A model generated the notes under the pieces. That model ran no database searches, was not told the origin of the DNA, and saw nothing but the letters and a program-made list of their open reading frames with translations. Made by a program: the position numbers and the translations under genes. Positions 43,795-53,617 of a DNA stretch of 64,000 bases are shown piece after piece (position 1 is the stretch's first letter; every line of letters starts with the position of its first letter). The stretch spans positions 16,317 to 80,316 of the forward strand of contig NZ_JAUMUI010000011.1 of assembly GCF_030530745.1 (NCBI RefSeq). Direction: 5' to 3'. The DNA is from Neisseria sp. GTDB taxonomy: Bacteria > Pseudomonadota > Gammaproteobacteria > Burkholderiales > Neisseriaceae.

Positions 43795-44270
43795 ATGTCT
43801 TATCGGCTTACATTAAAATATTTCGGTGCAGTTGCGGCAGCTGCTTTATCGGGTGCCTGTTCGCCGCCGTCTGTTTATAAGGCGGAGTGTAAAAAATAAC
43901 GAAGGCGGAAGTTGCCCGGCTGTTTGACAGGTGGAACAATTCGCTGCAGACGGGAGATTCGAAACAAGTGGTTGCCAATTATGCGCCCGAATCCATTTTG
44001 CTGCCGGCCCTTTCCAATAAAGTAAGGGTAACTGCTGCCGAAAAAGAGGATTACTTCCGCCATTTCTTAGAAGACAAACCGGTTGGCACAATAGATTACC
44101 GCCATATCCAATCGGGATGCAACACGGCTGTTGATGCGGGGCTGTATACTTTCACCTTCAAGAAAATGGGCAGGAAAGCAGGTGGCCGCTACAGCTTTAA
44201 TTATCAATGGAACGGTAAGGAATGGCTGATTGCCAAGCACCATTCTTCATCAAGTTTCCTTTTCGGTTGA
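43795..44270 (+). pseudogene. Frameshifted lipoprotein (DUF4440/SnoaL-like)
   Basis: ATG 43795 starts a lipoprotein signal (MSYRLTLKYFGAVAAAALSGAC) that stops at TAA 43897 after six A (43891-43896). The adjacent frame continues without a break from that point to TGA 44268: ITKAEVARLFDRWNNSLQTGDSKQVVANYAPES and, at the end, RYSFNYQWNGKEWLIAKHHSSS. One more A in the tract would restore a ~157-residue protein of NTF2/SnoaL type (LFDRWNNSLQTGD... typical of DUF4440 or CaMKII-association-like proteins). It is either a pseudogene or a slippage-controlled phase-variable gene. The short downstream ORF alone lacks a signal peptide. Confidence 0.7.
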
Positions 44271-44274
44271 GACC

Positions 44275-44480
44275 CCACCATTTATGGCGGTAGAATTTGG
44301 GTTTATCGGGTAGGGGTGTAACCCCTTCCCAATCAGGGCAACACGTAGGGCGGCGCTTTATGTGTCGTCCTGTGTGTTGAAACATTAATGCCCGAGCAGG
44401 AATAACGGGTTGAAGTGTTGTTATTAGTTAGTGCACCGTTTTTGAAAAAGGCGGTGTTTTGTGCAGAATCCGGGCCGTCT
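44275..44480. other. Intergenic stretch without a recognisable gene
   Basis: The region between the frameshifted lipoprotein and dacC-like gene has a few short repeats (ggggtgtaacccc near 44315, acacgtagggcg) and no ORF with coding character. It ends in a nested hairpin (44474-44557). Confidence 0.5.
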
Positions 44481-44557
44481 GAAAAACCGAACTGCTCCTA
44501 TTTTTAAGTTGGTTAAGATGTCCGACTTTTTGGGAGCAGTTCAGTTTTTCAGACGGT
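44474..44557 (-). terminator. Nested DUS and IS-end hairpin after the D,D-carboxypeptidase gene
   Basis: The outer arms are a DUS pair (ggccgtctgaaaaa / tttttcagacggtcc). Nested inside are gaactgctcc (44489-44498) and ggagcagttc (44533-44542), with tgtccgactttttgggagcagt on the right. The inner part resembles the terminal repeats of a neisserial IS3/IS30-type element, like the hairpin at 36430. It would terminate the gene at 44596. Confidence 0.6.
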
Positions 44558-44595
44558 CCGGTTTATCTGCGCATAAATATCGGACGAATGCTTAA

Positions 44596-45819
44596 TTATT
44601 CGTCGGAAAACAGGTTCTTGAACCACAGCACGATGCTGTCGTAGGCGCGGCCGAACCAGCCCGCTTCGTCAACCGCGTTGAGCGCCACCACGTTTTTTTC
44701 GGCCAAAACGGTGGTGCCGTTCATGATTCTGAGTTTGCCCAGCACCTGGCCTTTCTGAATCGGCGCAAGCACAGGCTGTACGGTTTCGAGCACGGGTTTG
44801 ATGTTTTGGCCTTCGCCGTGCGGAATGGTAACGTAGGCTGCACCCAGAAAACCCACGCCCACGGCATTGGCGCTGCCTTTATAAACCTTAACCTGTGAAA
44901 TGGTTTGGTTGGCATCATAGAGTTTGGGCGTGTCGTAAGACTGCAGGGCCCAATTGAGCAGCTTGCTGCTTTCTGAAGCACGCGCTTCGGTGCTGGCGGT
45001 GCCCACCACCACCGAAACCACGCGACGGCCGTTGCGTTTGCTGGAGGCCACCAGATTGTAGCCCGCGCTGCTGGTGTGGCCGGTTTTCAGGCCGTCGACG
45101 CTGGAATCGCGGTAGAGCAGCAGGTTGCGGTTGGGCTGTTCGATATTGTTGTATTTAAACGATTTCATGGCGTAAATCGGATAATACTTGGGAAAGTCGC
45201 GGATAATCGCGCCGGCCAAAATGGCCAAATCGTTTACGGTGGTTAAGTGGCCTTCGCCGGGCAGGCCGGTGCTGTTGGTGTAGCGGGTGCGGGTCATGCC
45301 CAAGCGTTTGGCTTCAGTGTCCATCATGGTGGCAAAGCCTTCTTCGCTGCCGCCGATGGCTTCGGCCAGCGTGATGGCGGCATCGTTGCCCGACTGCACA
45401 ATCAGGCCTTTAATCAAATCGCTGACGCTGGCAGGTTTTTTCGGATCGAGAAACATACGCGAACCTTCGGCGCGCCAGCCTTTAGACGACACGGTGAGCA
45501 TCTGGTCGGGTTTCAGGGTGCCGTTGTCGAGTGCTTTGAAGGTTAAGTAGGCGGTCATCAGTTTGGTAAGTGAGGCAGGTTCTATTTGGGTGTTGATGTT
45601 TTTGCCCGCGAGAATCTGGCCGCTTTGCAGATCTTTAACCAGATAGGCGGTGGCGGCGACTTCGGGGGCGGCTGCGGCTGAGGCGGCCGGCAGGGCGGCT
45701 GAAGGTTCGGCGGCGGTTGATAAGGCGGATGCTTCGGCCGTGGCGGCTTGCGGTTCGGCGGCGGCGTGGCCGGAAATCAGGGCGGCGGCCAGCAGGCCGA
45801 GTAAGGTTTTCTTCATCAT
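44596..45819 (-). CDS. D-alanyl-D-alanine carboxypeptidase (PBP5/6 type, DacC-like)
   Basis: 407 residues with signal peptide (MMKKTLLGLLAAALISGHAAA). An Ala/Glu-rich segment (about 22-55) precedes the catalytic domain: SxxK in EPASLTKLMTAY (about 83-94), SxN in VQSGNDAAI, KTG in DGLKTGHTSSAGYN. The C-terminal beta domain and an amphipathic membrane anchor (WFGRAYDSIVLWFKNLFSDE) end the protein. It trims pentapeptides in periplasmic murein. The low-complexity Ala-rich spacer is longer than in E. coli DacA/C. Confidence 0.93.
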   Translation of the reverse strand: MMKKTLLGLLAAALISGHAAAEPQAATAEASALSTAAEPSAALPAASAAAAPEVAATAYLVKDLQSGQILAGKNINTQIEPASLTKLMTAYLTFKALDNGTLKPDQMLTVSSKGWRAEGSRMFLDPKKPASVSDLIKGLIVQSGNDAAITLAEAIGGSEEGFATMMDTEAKRLGMTRTRYTNSTGLPGEGHLTTVNDLAILAGAIIRDFPKYYPIYAMKSFKYNNIEQPNRNLLLYRDSSVDGLKTGHTSSAGYNLVASSKRNGRRVVSVVVGTASTEARASESSKLLNWALQSYDTPKLYDANQTISQVKVYKGSANAVGVGFLGAAYVTIPHGEGQNIKPVLETVQPVLAPIQKGQVLGKLRIMNGTTVLAEKNVVALNAVDEAGWFGRAYDSIVLWFKNLFSDE

Positions 45820-46088
45820 TAAAATGGCTTCTTGGAAATTAAAACAGGGGCGGTTTTAAAAAAACGAAGCCGTCTGCCGGTTTCAGACGGCCCCGATCGA
45901 ATTGGTTCTGCACCGGACTGCATGCCGGTTTTGCAGAGCGGGCATTATACCCGCCAATACTTGTTTTGCTAAGTTCCGGTTCAGATTTTTCTTGCTTTCA
46001 GACGGCCTGCGGGGTATGGTTTTGCCTTTGCCCGCGCAGGCTTTTCAGCCGCTGCGGGCGTGTGATTTTCCATCTGAAGCCAAACCGC

Positions 46089-47612
46089 ATGAACACACCG
46101 TCTTATTCCGACTATCTGATCCGCATCCTCACTGCCGCCGTGTATGATGTTGCCGTGGAAACGCCGCTGGAGCAGGCGCGCGGCCTGTCGCGCCGGGCCA
46201 ATAACAATATTTTGCTCAAACGCGAAGATTTGCAGCCTGTGTTTTCGTTCAAAATCCGCGGCGCCTACAACAAAATGGCCAAGCTGCCGAAAGAGGCGCT
46301 CGCGCGCGGCATCATCGCCGCCAGCGCGGGCAACCATGCGCAGGGCGTGGCTCTGTCGGCGCAGCGTTTGGGCTGCCGCGCGGTGATCGTGATGCCCGAA
46401 ACCACGCCGCAAATCAAAATCGATGCAGTGAGAAACCGCGGCGGCGAAGTGGTGCTCAAAGGCGTGTCGTATAACGATGCCTATGATTATGCCGTTAAGC
46501 TCGCCGAAGAAGAGGGCTTAACTTATATCGCCCCGTTCGACGATCCCGACGTGATTGCGGGGCAGGGCACCATCGGCATGGAAATTCTGCGCCAAACGTC
46601 CGAAAGCATCCATGCCATTTTCGTGCCCATCGGCGGCGGCGGTTTGGCCGCAGGCGTGGTGGCGTTTATCAAACAGGTGCGCCCCGAAATCAAAGTGATC
46701 GGGGTGCAGACCAACGATTCGTGCTGCATGAAAGTGTCGGTTGACAAAGGCGAGCGGGTGGAGCTGAAAGACGTAGGGCTGTTTTCAGACGGCACCGCCG
46801 TGAAGCTGGTGGGCGAAGAAACGTTCCGCATCTGCCGCGACCTGCTCGATGAAATCATCACGGTCGATACCGACGCCGTCTGCGGCGCCATCAAAGATAT
46901 TTTCGACGACACCCGCAGCATTATGGAGCCTGCCGGCGCATTGGCGCTGGCCGGTTTGAAAGCCTACATCAACCGCACGAGGGCCGAAGGCGAAACGCTG
47001 GTGGCGGTAACCAGCGGTGCCAACATCAATTTCCACCGCCTGCGCCACGTGTCGGAACGCAGCGAGCTGGGCGAAGGCAACGAAGGCATTTTCGCTGTGT
47101 CGATACCCGAAAAACCGGGAAGTTTCCGCAAATTTATCAATGTGTTGGGCAACCGCAATATTACCGAGTTCAACTACCGTTACGGCGACGACGAAACCGC
47201 ACATATTTTTGTGGGCATCCAAACGGCAGGCGTGCAGGATTTGGCCAAAATCAGCGCCGGCCTCACCGCCGCCGGCCTGCCCAACACCGATTTGACCGAT
47301 AACGAAGTGGCGAAAATCCACACCCGCTATATGGTTGGCGGGCGCACGCACAAAGTGGCCAACGAGCGTGTGGTCAGCTTCGAGTTTCCCGAACGGCCGG
47401 GCGCGCTGGCGCGTTTTCTGAACCGTATGCAGTCCGATTGGAACATTACCCTGTTCCATTACCGCAACCACGGCGCCGATTACGGCCGCGTGCTGGTGGG
47501 TGTGGATGTGCCGCCGCAGGACGCCCGAGCCTTTGCCGGCTTTCTCGACGGCCTGGGTTATGCCTATGAAGACGAAACAAACAATGCGGCATACAAGCTG
47601 TTTTTAGGCTGA
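46089..47612 (+). CDS. ilvA: Threonine ammonia-lyase, biosynthetic
   Basis: 507 residues from ATG 46089 (MNTPSYSDYLIRILTAAVYDVAVETPLEQ). PLP lysine in FSFKIRGAYNKM (about 55-66), SAGNHAQGVALSA and phosphate-binding PIGGGGLAAGV. Two C-terminal ACT-like regulatory domains (about 330-507) give isoleucine feedback, which marks the biosynthetic form. It deaminates threonine to 2-oxobutanoate. An internal DUS-like sequence encodes LFSDGT. trpB follows 72 bases later, after a DUS. Confidence 0.96.
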   Translation: MNTPSYSDYLIRILTAAVYDVAVETPLEQARGLSRRANNNILLKREDLQPVFSFKIRGAYNKMAKLPKEALARGIIAASAGNHAQGVALSAQRLGCRAVIVMPETTPQIKIDAVRNRGGEVVLKGVSYNDAYDYAVKLAEEEGLTYIAPFDDPDVIAGQGTIGMEILRQTSESIHAIFVPIGGGGLAAGVVAFIKQVRPEIKVIGVQTNDSCCMKVSVDKGERVELKDVGLFSDGTAVKLVGEETFRICRDLLDEIITVDTDAVCGAIKDIFDDTRSIMEPAGALALAGLKAYINRTRAEGETLVAVTSGANINFHRLRHVSERSELGEGNEGIFAVSIPEKPGSFRKFINVLGNRNITEFNYRYGDDETAHIFVGIQTAGVQDLAKISAGLTAAGLPNTDLTDNEVAKIHTRYMVGGRTHKVANERVVSFEFPERPGALARFLNRMQSDWNITLFHYRNHGADYGRVLVGVDVPPQDARAFAGFLDGLGYAYEDETNNAAYKLFLG

Positions 47613-47684
47613 AAAGGCCGTCTGAAAGGCTGTTTTAACATTCCGGCTTTCTTACACCACTATTGTTTTACAGGGAATAACAAC

Positions 47685-48890
47685 ATGGCAAACGAACAAT
47701 TAAACGCACTGGTTCTGCCCGACGAAAACGGCAACTTCGGCAAACACGGCGGCAAAACCGGCCACCCGGAATTGGCCAAAGCCTTGGCCGAAATAGAAAC
47801 CGGCTTCCGCAATATTATCAAAGACGCCGACTTCATCAGCGAAATGAAACGCCTGCAAGCCACTTATGTCGGCCGCCCCAGCCCGATCTACCACGCCCGC
47901 ACGCTGTCGCAGCGCGGCGCGCAGATTTATCTGAAACGCGAAGACCTCAACCACACCGGCGCGCACAAAATCAACCACTGCATCGGTGAAGTGCTGCTGG
48001 CGAAAAAGCTGGGCAAGAAAAAAGTGATTGCCGAAACCGGAGCAGGGCAGCACGGCGTTGCCTTGGCCACCGCCGCTGCATTATTGGGCTTGGAATGCGA
48101 AATCCATATGGGCGTGGTCGATATCGCCAAAGAGCACCCCAATGTTTCGCGCATGAAGATTTTGGGCGCAAAAATCGTGCCTGTTTCCGCCGGTGCCGGC
48201 ACGCTGAAAGAAGCGGTAGACAGCGCGTTTGAATCGTATATGGGGCAGCTGGGCGGCAGCATGTTTGCCATCGGCTCTGTGGTCGGCCCCGCGCCGTATC
48301 CGGAAATGGTGGCTTACTTCCAATCCATCGTCGGCCACGAAGCGCGCGAACAGTTTCAGACGGCCTACGGCGGCCTGCCCGACGAAGTGATCGCCTGCGT
48401 GGGCGGCGGGTCGAATGCGCTGGGCTTGTTCAACGCCTTTATCGACGACAAAAACGTGGAACTGGTAGGCGTGGAACCCGCCGGCGAAGGCTTGGACAAA
48501 CCCGGCCGCCACGCCGCCACCATGACTTTGGGCAAATTCGGCCATATTCAAGGTTTCAACTGCTATTACCTGCAAGAAGCCGACGGTACGCCTGCCGCCG
48601 TGCATTCCATCGCTTCGGGCTTGGATTATCCCGGCGTCGGCCCGCAACACTGCCACCTGAAAGACAGCGGCCGCGCGCGTTACGAAACCGCCACCGATGC
48701 CGAATGTTTGGACGCCTTTATGGCTTTATCGCGCGAAGAAGGCATTATCCCCGCGCTGGAGTCCTCGCACGCCGCGGCTTACGCATTGCGCCGTGCCGCC
48801 CGGCTCGGCAGCGGCAAACGCCTGCTGGTGAACCTGTCGGGCAGGGGGGATAAAGATATTGACTATGTGCTGGAAAAGATTGCCGTTTAA
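47685..48890 (+). CDS. trpB: Tryptophan synthase beta chain
   Basis: 401 residues. PLP Lys in [26 protein letters not shown] (about 80-105), [13 protein letters not shown], the phosphate-cradling [12 protein letters not shown], and [10 protein letters not shown] at the end. It condenses indole and serine. trpA is not adjacent, as known for Neisseria, where trp genes are scattered. An internal DUS encodes FQTAYG. Confidence 0.97.
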   Translation: MANEQLNALVLPDENGNFGKHGGKTGHPELAKALAEIETGFRNIIKDADFISEMKRLQATYVGRPSPIYHARTLSQRGAQIYLKREDLNHTGAHKINHCIGEVLLAKKLGKKKVIAETGAGQHGVALATAAALLGLECEIHMGVVDIAKEHPNVSRMKILGAKIVPVSAGAGTLKEAVDSAFESYMGQLGGSMFAIGSVVGPAPYPEMVAYFQSIVGHEAREQFQTAYGGLPDEVIACVGGGSNALGLFNAFIDDKNVELVGVEPAGEGLDKPGRHAATMTLGKFGHIQGFNCYYLQEADGTPAAVHSIASGLDYPGVGPQHCHLKDSGRARYETATDAECLDAFMALSREEGIIPALESSHAAAYALRRAARLGSGKRLLVNLSGRGDKDIDYVLEKIAV

Positions 48891-48923
48891 CCGGCGGGGG
48901 AGAGCCGTTTTGATACCATGAAG

Positions 48924-48971
48924 CAGGCCGTCTGAAAAACAGCGTTTGCCGCATTTTTTTCAGACGGCCTG
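48924..48971. terminator. Bidirectional DUS terminator between trpB and the porin gene
   Basis: caggccgtctgaaaaa / tttttcagacggcctg with a 16-base loop, between two convergent genes. Confidence 0.75.
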
Positions 48972-48984
48972 ATGCAGGGGGTAT

Positions 48985-49566
48985 TTAGAACTTCACGCGG
49001 ACACCGGCAGAAAATTCGTTGGTGTTAATTTTGACATCGTCATACTTGCCCCAGTAGTTGTAGCGGTAGCCTGCATCCAAAGCAATATTGTCGGTTACGT
49101 TAACACCTACGCCGGCCAAAACGCCGGCTCCGGTTTTGGTTTTACTGTAAGATTCGGAATAGCTGCTGTAGGGGGTGGTGCGGCTGTATTTGTCTGAAAG
49201 GCGGTTGAATCCTACGCGCGCGCCCAGATAGGGTTTTACTCTTTCACTTACGGGGAAGTCATAAACGGCAGAAACGCCGATACTTTGAAATTTGATTTTT
49301 CCGCTGTAGGTCGAATAACTGTTCGATTCGCCGTATTTGATGGATTTGTAGTGGGTATAATCCACGCCGCCGCGCCAGTTGCTGCCGAAATCGTAACCGG
49401 CGGTAAGGCGCGGGCTGAAGCCGCTCTTAGAGGCTGAGTAACCTTCGTTGTCTTTAGCTTTCAACCTGGCGGTGCCGGCGTCTGCCTGAATGTAAAAACC
49501 GGGATCGGCAAAAACCGGGGCGGATAAAGCCAGGGCAATAGCGGCAGCAAAAATCTTCTTAGACAT
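48985..49566 (-). CDS. Opa/NspA-like outer-membrane beta-barrel protein
   Basis: 193 residues with signal peptide (MSKKIFAAAIALALSAPVFA) and an eight-stranded barrel pattern: FYIQADAGTARLKAKD, SPRLTAGYDFGSNWRGGVDYTHYKS, IGVSAVYDFPVSERVKPYLGARVGFN, GAGVLAGVGVNVTDNIALDAGYRYN, ending EFSAGVRVKF with a C-terminal Phe. It belongs to the opacity porin/NspA family. It has no CTCTT coding repeat, so it should not phase-vary as Opa does. Loops rich in Ser/Tyr (SRTTPYSSYSESYSKTK) may be surface-exposed. Confidence 0.88.
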   Translation of the reverse strand: MSKKIFAAAIALALSAPVFADPGFYIQADAGTARLKAKDNEGYSASKSGFSPRLTAGYDFGSNWRGGVDYTHYKSIKYGESNSYSTYSGKIKFQSIGVSAVYDFPVSERVKPYLGARVGFNRLSDKYSRTTPYSSYSESYSKTKTGAGVLAGVGVNVTDNIALDAGYRYNYWGKYDDVKINTNEFSAGVRVKF

Positions 49567-49682
49567 AATTAACCTCGTTAATATTTTAAAAACAATGATT
49601 TGTATAATGCATTTGTATTTTATGTCAGAAGCAACTTTATGTAAACAGGGTAATGGCGTGCAAAATGGAATATTATCATAAA

Positions 49683-49723
49683 TTGATTTAAATCAAATGC
49701 TGATAAAAAAAACAGCGGATAAT
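49683..49723 (+). promoter_or_regulatory. FNR box and -10 element upstream of azurin
   Basis: TTGATTTAAATCAA (49683-49696) is a perfect FNR site (TTGAT-N4-ATCAA). A GATAAT lies at 49718-49723; a start about seven bases later would centre the FNR box near -41, the class II activator position. Confidence 0.7.
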
Positions 49724-49771
49724 CCAAAAAATGTTATTTTTAAAGTTTTTAACCCGATACGGAGTTGTTTC

Positions 49772-50350
49772 ATGAAAACCTATTTAGCTTTAATCTCTGC
49801 CGCCGCCTTTGCTTTAAGCGCCTGCGGGGGGCAGGAAGCCTCTGCTCCGGCAGACCAACCGGCCGCTGCCGAAGCGTCCGCACCTGCGGAATCTGCGGCT
49901 TCTGCCGAAGCTCCCGCCGAGGAGCCCGCAGCGGCTTCAGGCGGTGAGTCTGCTGCAGCGGAAGAAGGATGCGAAGTGGTGGTGAATTCCGATGATCAGA
50001 TGAAGTTCGACAAGCAAGAGTTGGAAATCAAAAAATCCTGCAAAGAATTCAAAATCGTGTTGAAACACACCGGCACAATGCCCAAAGCGGCCATGGGGCA
50101 CAATATCGTGATTTCCAAAGCCGAAGACGCACAGGGCGTGGTGAGCGACGGTGCAGGCGCAACCGCTGAGAAAGATTTTGTGAAAGAAGGCGATACACGC
50201 GTGATCGCCTACACCAAATTAATCGGCGGCGGCGAAGAAACTTCGGTTACGGTTGATCCGTCCAAATTCGCCGAAGGCGGCCAATATGAGTTTTACTGCA
50301 CCTTCCCCGGCCACTACGGCCTGATGCACGGCGCGGTGAAACTGATTTGA
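49772..50350 (+). CDS. laz: Lipid-modified azurin (Laz, H.8-type)
   Basis: 192 residues from ATG 49772. Lipoprotein signal ([18 protein letters not shown]), then an Ala/Pro/Glu-rich linker (about 20-66) like the H.8 epitope region, then an azurin domain. Copper ligands are present: His in AAMGHNIV, Cys in [11 protein letters not shown], the following His, and Met in [10 protein letters not shown]. Laz is an outer-membrane periplasmic electron carrier, thought to feed nitrite reductase AniA and peroxide defence. A perfect FNR site upstream predicts induction at low oxygen. Confidence 0.95.
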   Translation: MKTYLALISAAAFALSACGGQEASAPADQPAAAEASAPAESAASAEAPAEEPAAASGGESAAAEEGCEVVVNSDDQMKFDKQELEIKKSCKEFKIVLKHTGTMPKAAMGHNIVISKAEDAQGVVSDGAGATAEKDFVKEGDTRVIAYTKLIGGGEETSVTVDPSKFAEGGQYEFYCTFPGHYGLMHGAVKLI

Positions 50351-50368
50351 TACGCAAACTGTAAAGAT

Positions 50369-50399
50369 AACGGCCTGTGTTTGAAGCAGGCCGTTTTTT
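50369..50399 (+). terminator. Rho-independent terminator of laz
   Basis: aacggcctg / caggccgtt, nine-base loop, then TTTTT. It resembles but is not a full DUS. Confidence 0.8.
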
Positions 50400-50451
50400 G
50401 TGCTTGTTTTGGTATTACTTGCAATGGGGTCCGCTGCCGTCCGAAAAGTTT

Positions 50452-51945
50452 TCAGACGGCTTTGCGGCGGCGCATCCGGCGGTAAACCGGCAGCAGTACC
50501 ATAAAGCCCGACAGCACCCATAACGACAAGGTAATCGGGCCTTGGAACAGAATGCCCACGTCGCCTTGCGAAATCGACAGTGCACGGCGCAGGCTGGATT
50601 CCATCAGCTCGCCCAACACATAACCCAGAATCAGGGCGGAAAGCGGGAAGTTCAGTTTGCGCAGCATATAGCCTAAAATGCCCAGCCCGATCATCAGCGC
50701 CAAATCGAATGTGGTACTGTGAACCGCATACACGCCCACGAAACTCACTGCTGCGATGGCCGGAATCAGAATATGTTTGGGAACATTCAACAGCTTGGCG
50801 AAAAAGCCCACCAGCGGGATATTCAGCGCCAGCAGAATGATGTTGCCGATAAACAGCGAGGCAATCAAACCCCACACGATATCGGGCTGCTCACTGAAAA
50901 GCTGCGGGCCGGGGGTGATGTTGTAGAGCGTTAACGCGCCCATCATCACCGCCGTGGTGCCCGATCCGGGCACGCCCAGCGTGAGCATGGGGATAAACGA
51001 GCCGCAGGCCGAGGCATTGTTGGCCGCTTCGGGGGCGGCGATACCGCGCAGGTCGCCTTTGCCGAACGTGCCGTTTTTGCCGGCGATTTTTTTCTCGTTG
51101 GTATAAGTCATCGCACCGGCAATCGTTGCACCCGCACCGGGCAATACGCCGATAAAGAAACCGGCTGCGCCGCTGCGGATAATCGCACCCATGCTGAACA
51201 TCAGCTCTTTCAGATTAAAGAGCGCACGTTTGCCCTGCGTCAGTGCTTTTTGGCCGCTTTCGGTTTGCTCCAGCATAATCAGGATTTCGCTGATGCTGAA
51301 AAAGCCGATGACGATGGTGGTGAACTGAATGCCGTCTGAAAGGTTGACCGAATCGAAGGTGAAACGGTAAACGCCGGTAACCGCGTCCATACCCACCGTT
51401 GCCAGTGCCAGGCCGATTAAGGCCGAAACGGCGGTTTTAACCGGCTGGTCGCCCACCAGGCCGCTCAAACAGGTGATGGCGAACACCATCAGCACGAAAT
51501 ATTCGGCAGGGCCGAATGCAATCGCCCAATCCGCCAGCAGCGGTGCAAACAAAACCACGCCTGCGGTGGCGATGATGCTGCCGATGAACGAGCTGGCGGC
51601 AGAAAGCGAAAGCGCGATGCCCGCCTTGCCCTGTTTGGCCAGCGGGTAGCCGTCAAGCGTGGACATAATCGCCGCCGCGTCGCCCGGCACATTAATCAGA
51701 ATCGCCGAAATGCGGCCGCCGTATTCGCAGCCCAGATACACCGCGGCCAAGAGAATCAGCGCCGATTCGGGCGGCAGGCCCAAAGCAAAGGCAAACGGCA
51801 GCAGCAGCGCCACGCCGTTAATCGGCCCCAAGCCCGGCAGCATGCCCACGATGGTGCCGATAAATGCGCCGGCCAATGCCAGCAGCAGGTTTTGCGGCAG
51901 CAGCGCCACCTGAAAGCCCGACATCAAATATTGCAGAGTTTCCAT
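50452..51945 (-). CDS. tctA: Tripartite tricarboxylate transporter, large permease TctA
   Basis: 497 residues, about 10-12 helices. Signature [60 protein letters not shown] in the first 95 residues (given in part), and the repeat motif [21 protein letters not shown]...[38 protein letters not shown] near 270-330. It forms the main membrane subunit of a secondary carboxylate importer. A DUS encodes SDGIQF inside, in the AT dialect. Last gene of tctC-tctB-tctA. Confidence 0.94.
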   Translation of the reverse strand: METLQYLMSGFQVALLPQNLLLALAGAFIGTIVGMLPGLGPINGVALLLPFAFALGLPPESALILLAAVYLGCEYGGRISAILINVPGDAAAIMSTLDGYPLAKQGKAGIALSLSAASSFIGSIIATAGVVLFAPLLADWAIAFGPAEYFVLMVFAITCLSGLVGDQPVKTAVSALIGLALATVGMDAVTGVYRFTFDSVNLSDGIQFTTIVIGFFSISEILIMLEQTESGQKALTQGKRALFNLKELMFSMGAIIRSGAAGFFIGVLPGAGATIAGAMTYTNEKKIAGKNGTFGKGDLRGIAAPEAANNASACGSFIPMLTLGVPGSGTTAVMMGALTLYNITPGPQLFSEQPDIVWGLIASLFIGNIILLALNIPLVGFFAKLLNVPKHILIPAIAAVSFVGVYAVHSTTFDLALMIGLGILGYMLRKLNFPLSALILGYVLGELMESSLRRALSISQGDVGILFQGPITLSLWVLSGFMVLLPVYRRMRRRKAV

Positions 51946-51956
51946 TTATGTGCCTT

Positions 51957-52394
51957 TCAACCGAAAAAGCCCAAGGGCAGCGGTACATCGAGAGCCAGAT
52001 CGAACAGTGCGTAGAGCAGGGAGCCCAAAACAATGCCCGACACCGCACAGGAGAGCGTGCGGCCGCCGAACAGTTTGCCGATGCCGAACGACATCAGCGC
52101 GGTGGAGAGGGGGAAGCCCAGCACTTCGAACAACGCGGCATAAGCGCCCAAAAACACTATGCACAGGCCGGTTTTTTTCAAAACGGCGGGAGTGTAATTC
52201 AAATCAATATGCCCGCTGCCCGGCCGTACCGCCAAAAACAGGCAGCATAAGGCCAAAAGCGAGAGAATCAGCATCGGATAAGGGCGCGGCCCCAGCGGGT
52301 CGTAAGACACCGGCGCGGTATAGCCGGAGGCCAGATAGAGTAAGCCGAGCGCGGCCAAAAGCAGCGCGGCGGAAAACAAACGTTCGGTTTTCAT
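51957..52394 (-). CDS. tctB: Tripartite tricarboxylate transporter, small subunit TctB
   Basis: 145 residues from ATG 52394 (MKTERLFSAALLLAALGLLYLASGY). Four hydrophobic helices (about 5-22, 38-58, 73-95, 110-135) and the short periplasmic start with GPRPYPMLI are typical of TctB. It lies 11 bases before tctA. Confidence 0.88.
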   Translation of the reverse strand: MKTERLFSAALLLAALGLLYLASGYTAPVSYDPLGPRPYPMLILSLLALCCLFLAVRPGSGHIDLNYTPAVLKKTGLCIVFLGAYAALFEVLGFPLSTALMSFGIGKLFGGRTLSCAVSGIVLGSLLYALFDLALDVPLPLGFFG

Positions 52395-52482
52395 GAGGTG
52401 AAACTCCGTTTGAAGACAGAAAATTATTTTGTGCGGCAATGGTTTTTCAGACGGCCTTCAGCAAAAAAACAGGCCGCCTGAA

Positions 52483-52523
52483 AAAACGGCAACCGGAAAC
52501 AAAAAGTTTCCGATTGCCGTTTT
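52483..52523 (-). terminator. Internal terminator/attenuator between tctC and tctBA
   Basis: aaaacggcaaccggaaac / gtttccgattgccgtttt, one mismatch, with a five-base loop. On the minus strand it is followed by a T-run. It would leave more tctC than tctBA mRNA, as binding proteins often need. Confidence 0.7.
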
Positions 52524-52526
52524 GCG

Positions 52527-53522
52527 TTACTTGGCCAGATCAAACTCTTTAGACAGCGCACGCATTTCTTCGGTGGATTTTTCAACATACTGTTTCAGCT
52601 CGTCGCCCGTCAGCTCGAACGGCAGCAGGTCGCGCCGGCTGCGCAGCTCTGCGAATTTCGGGTCTTTCAGCATGGCGTCGAAATGGGTTTTCCACCAGTT
52701 GTAGGATTCGTCGCTCACTTTCGGGCCCATGTAGTAACCGCGGATAACCGGCCACTGCACGTCGTAACCCTGCTCTTTGGCGGTGGGGATGTCTTTGAGT
52801 TTTCCTTGCAGGCGCTCGGGCGAGAATACTGCCAGCACGCGGACTTTGCCGGCTTCGATGTGCGGCCCCATCTCGGCGATGCCCGCGCTGACCACGTTGA
52901 TGTGGTTGCCCAGCACGGCGGTTACCGCTTCACCGCCGCCTTCAAGCGCAACGTAGGTCATGTCTTTCGGGTTGATGCCCGCGGCTTTGGCCACCATTGC
53001 CGTTTGCAGCCAGTCTTGGCCGCCCACGCTGCCGCCCGCACCGAAGCTCACCGATTTAGGGTCTTTTTTCAGCGCGTCAACCAGATCCTGCAGGTTTTTC
53101 AGCGGCGAATCGGCGTTTACGGCTACCATGCCGTAATCAGTGCCCACCGCTGCCAGCCAGCGCACATCTTTTTCGGTGTATTGGCCGAACTTGCCCTGCG
53201 CCAGATTCAGCAGCGAACCGGTGGAAAACGCCACGATGGCATCGTTGTTGGCCGGGTCGTTCGCCACGATTTTGTTATAGGCAACCGCACCCACGCCGCC
53301 GGGCATATAGGTTACGCGCATCGGCTTGTCGAGCTGGCCGGTGTCTTTCAAACCGCTTTGCGCGAGTTTGCAGGTTAAATCGAAGCCGCCGCCGGGTTTG
53401 GCGGGCGCGATACATTCGGGCTTGCCCGGCGCGCCGGCTTCGGCACCGTCTTTCTTACAGGCGCCCAGAGTAAAAGCCGCGGCAACGGCCAAAGCCAATA
53501 CGGTATATTTTTTGTGGTTCAT
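52527..53522 (-). CDS. tctC: Tripartite tricarboxylate transporter substrate-binding protein (Bug family), lipoprotein
   Basis: 331 residues. Signal MNHKKYTVLALAVAAAFTLGAC ends in a lipobox, so the protein is probably lipid-anchored rather than free in the periplasm. Bug-family features: APAKPGGGFDLTCKLAQSGL near the start, MRVTYMPGGVGAVAYNKI, and GAGGSVGGQDWLQTAMVAKAAGINPKDMTYVALEGGGEAVTAVLGNHINV (given in part). The ligand is a carboxylate of unknown identity. A consensus promoter lies upstream. Confidence 0.92.
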   Translation of the reverse strand: MNHKKYTVLALAVAAAFTLGACKKDGAEAGAPGKPECIAPAKPGGGFDLTCKLAQSGLKDTGQLDKPMRVTYMPGGVGAVAYNKIVANDPANNDAIVAFSTGSLLNLAQGKFGQYTEKDVRWLAAVGTDYGMVAVNADSPLKNLQDLVDALKKDPKSVSFGAGGSVGGQDWLQTAMVAKAAGINPKDMTYVALEGGGEAVTAVLGNHINVVSAGIAEMGPHIEAGKVRVLAVFSPERLQGKLKDIPTAKEQGYDVQWPVIRGYYMGPKVSDESYNWWKTHFDAMLKDPKFAELRSRRDLLPFELTGDELKQYVEKSTEEMRALSKEFDLAK

Positions 53523-53588
53523 GGCAGATTTCTCCGGTTGATATGTTGATGAAGCTGCCGGTGCAGCTTCAGGAGGGTGTGGCGCAAA

Positions 53589-53617
53589 AAATTAAATGAC
53601 TCCTTATACTTTGTCAA
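53589..53617 (-). promoter_or_regulatory. Sigma-70 promoter of tctC
   Basis: On the minus strand TTGACA (53617-53612), 17-bp spacer, TAATTT (53594-53589), about 65 bases upstream of the start. Confidence 0.7.
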
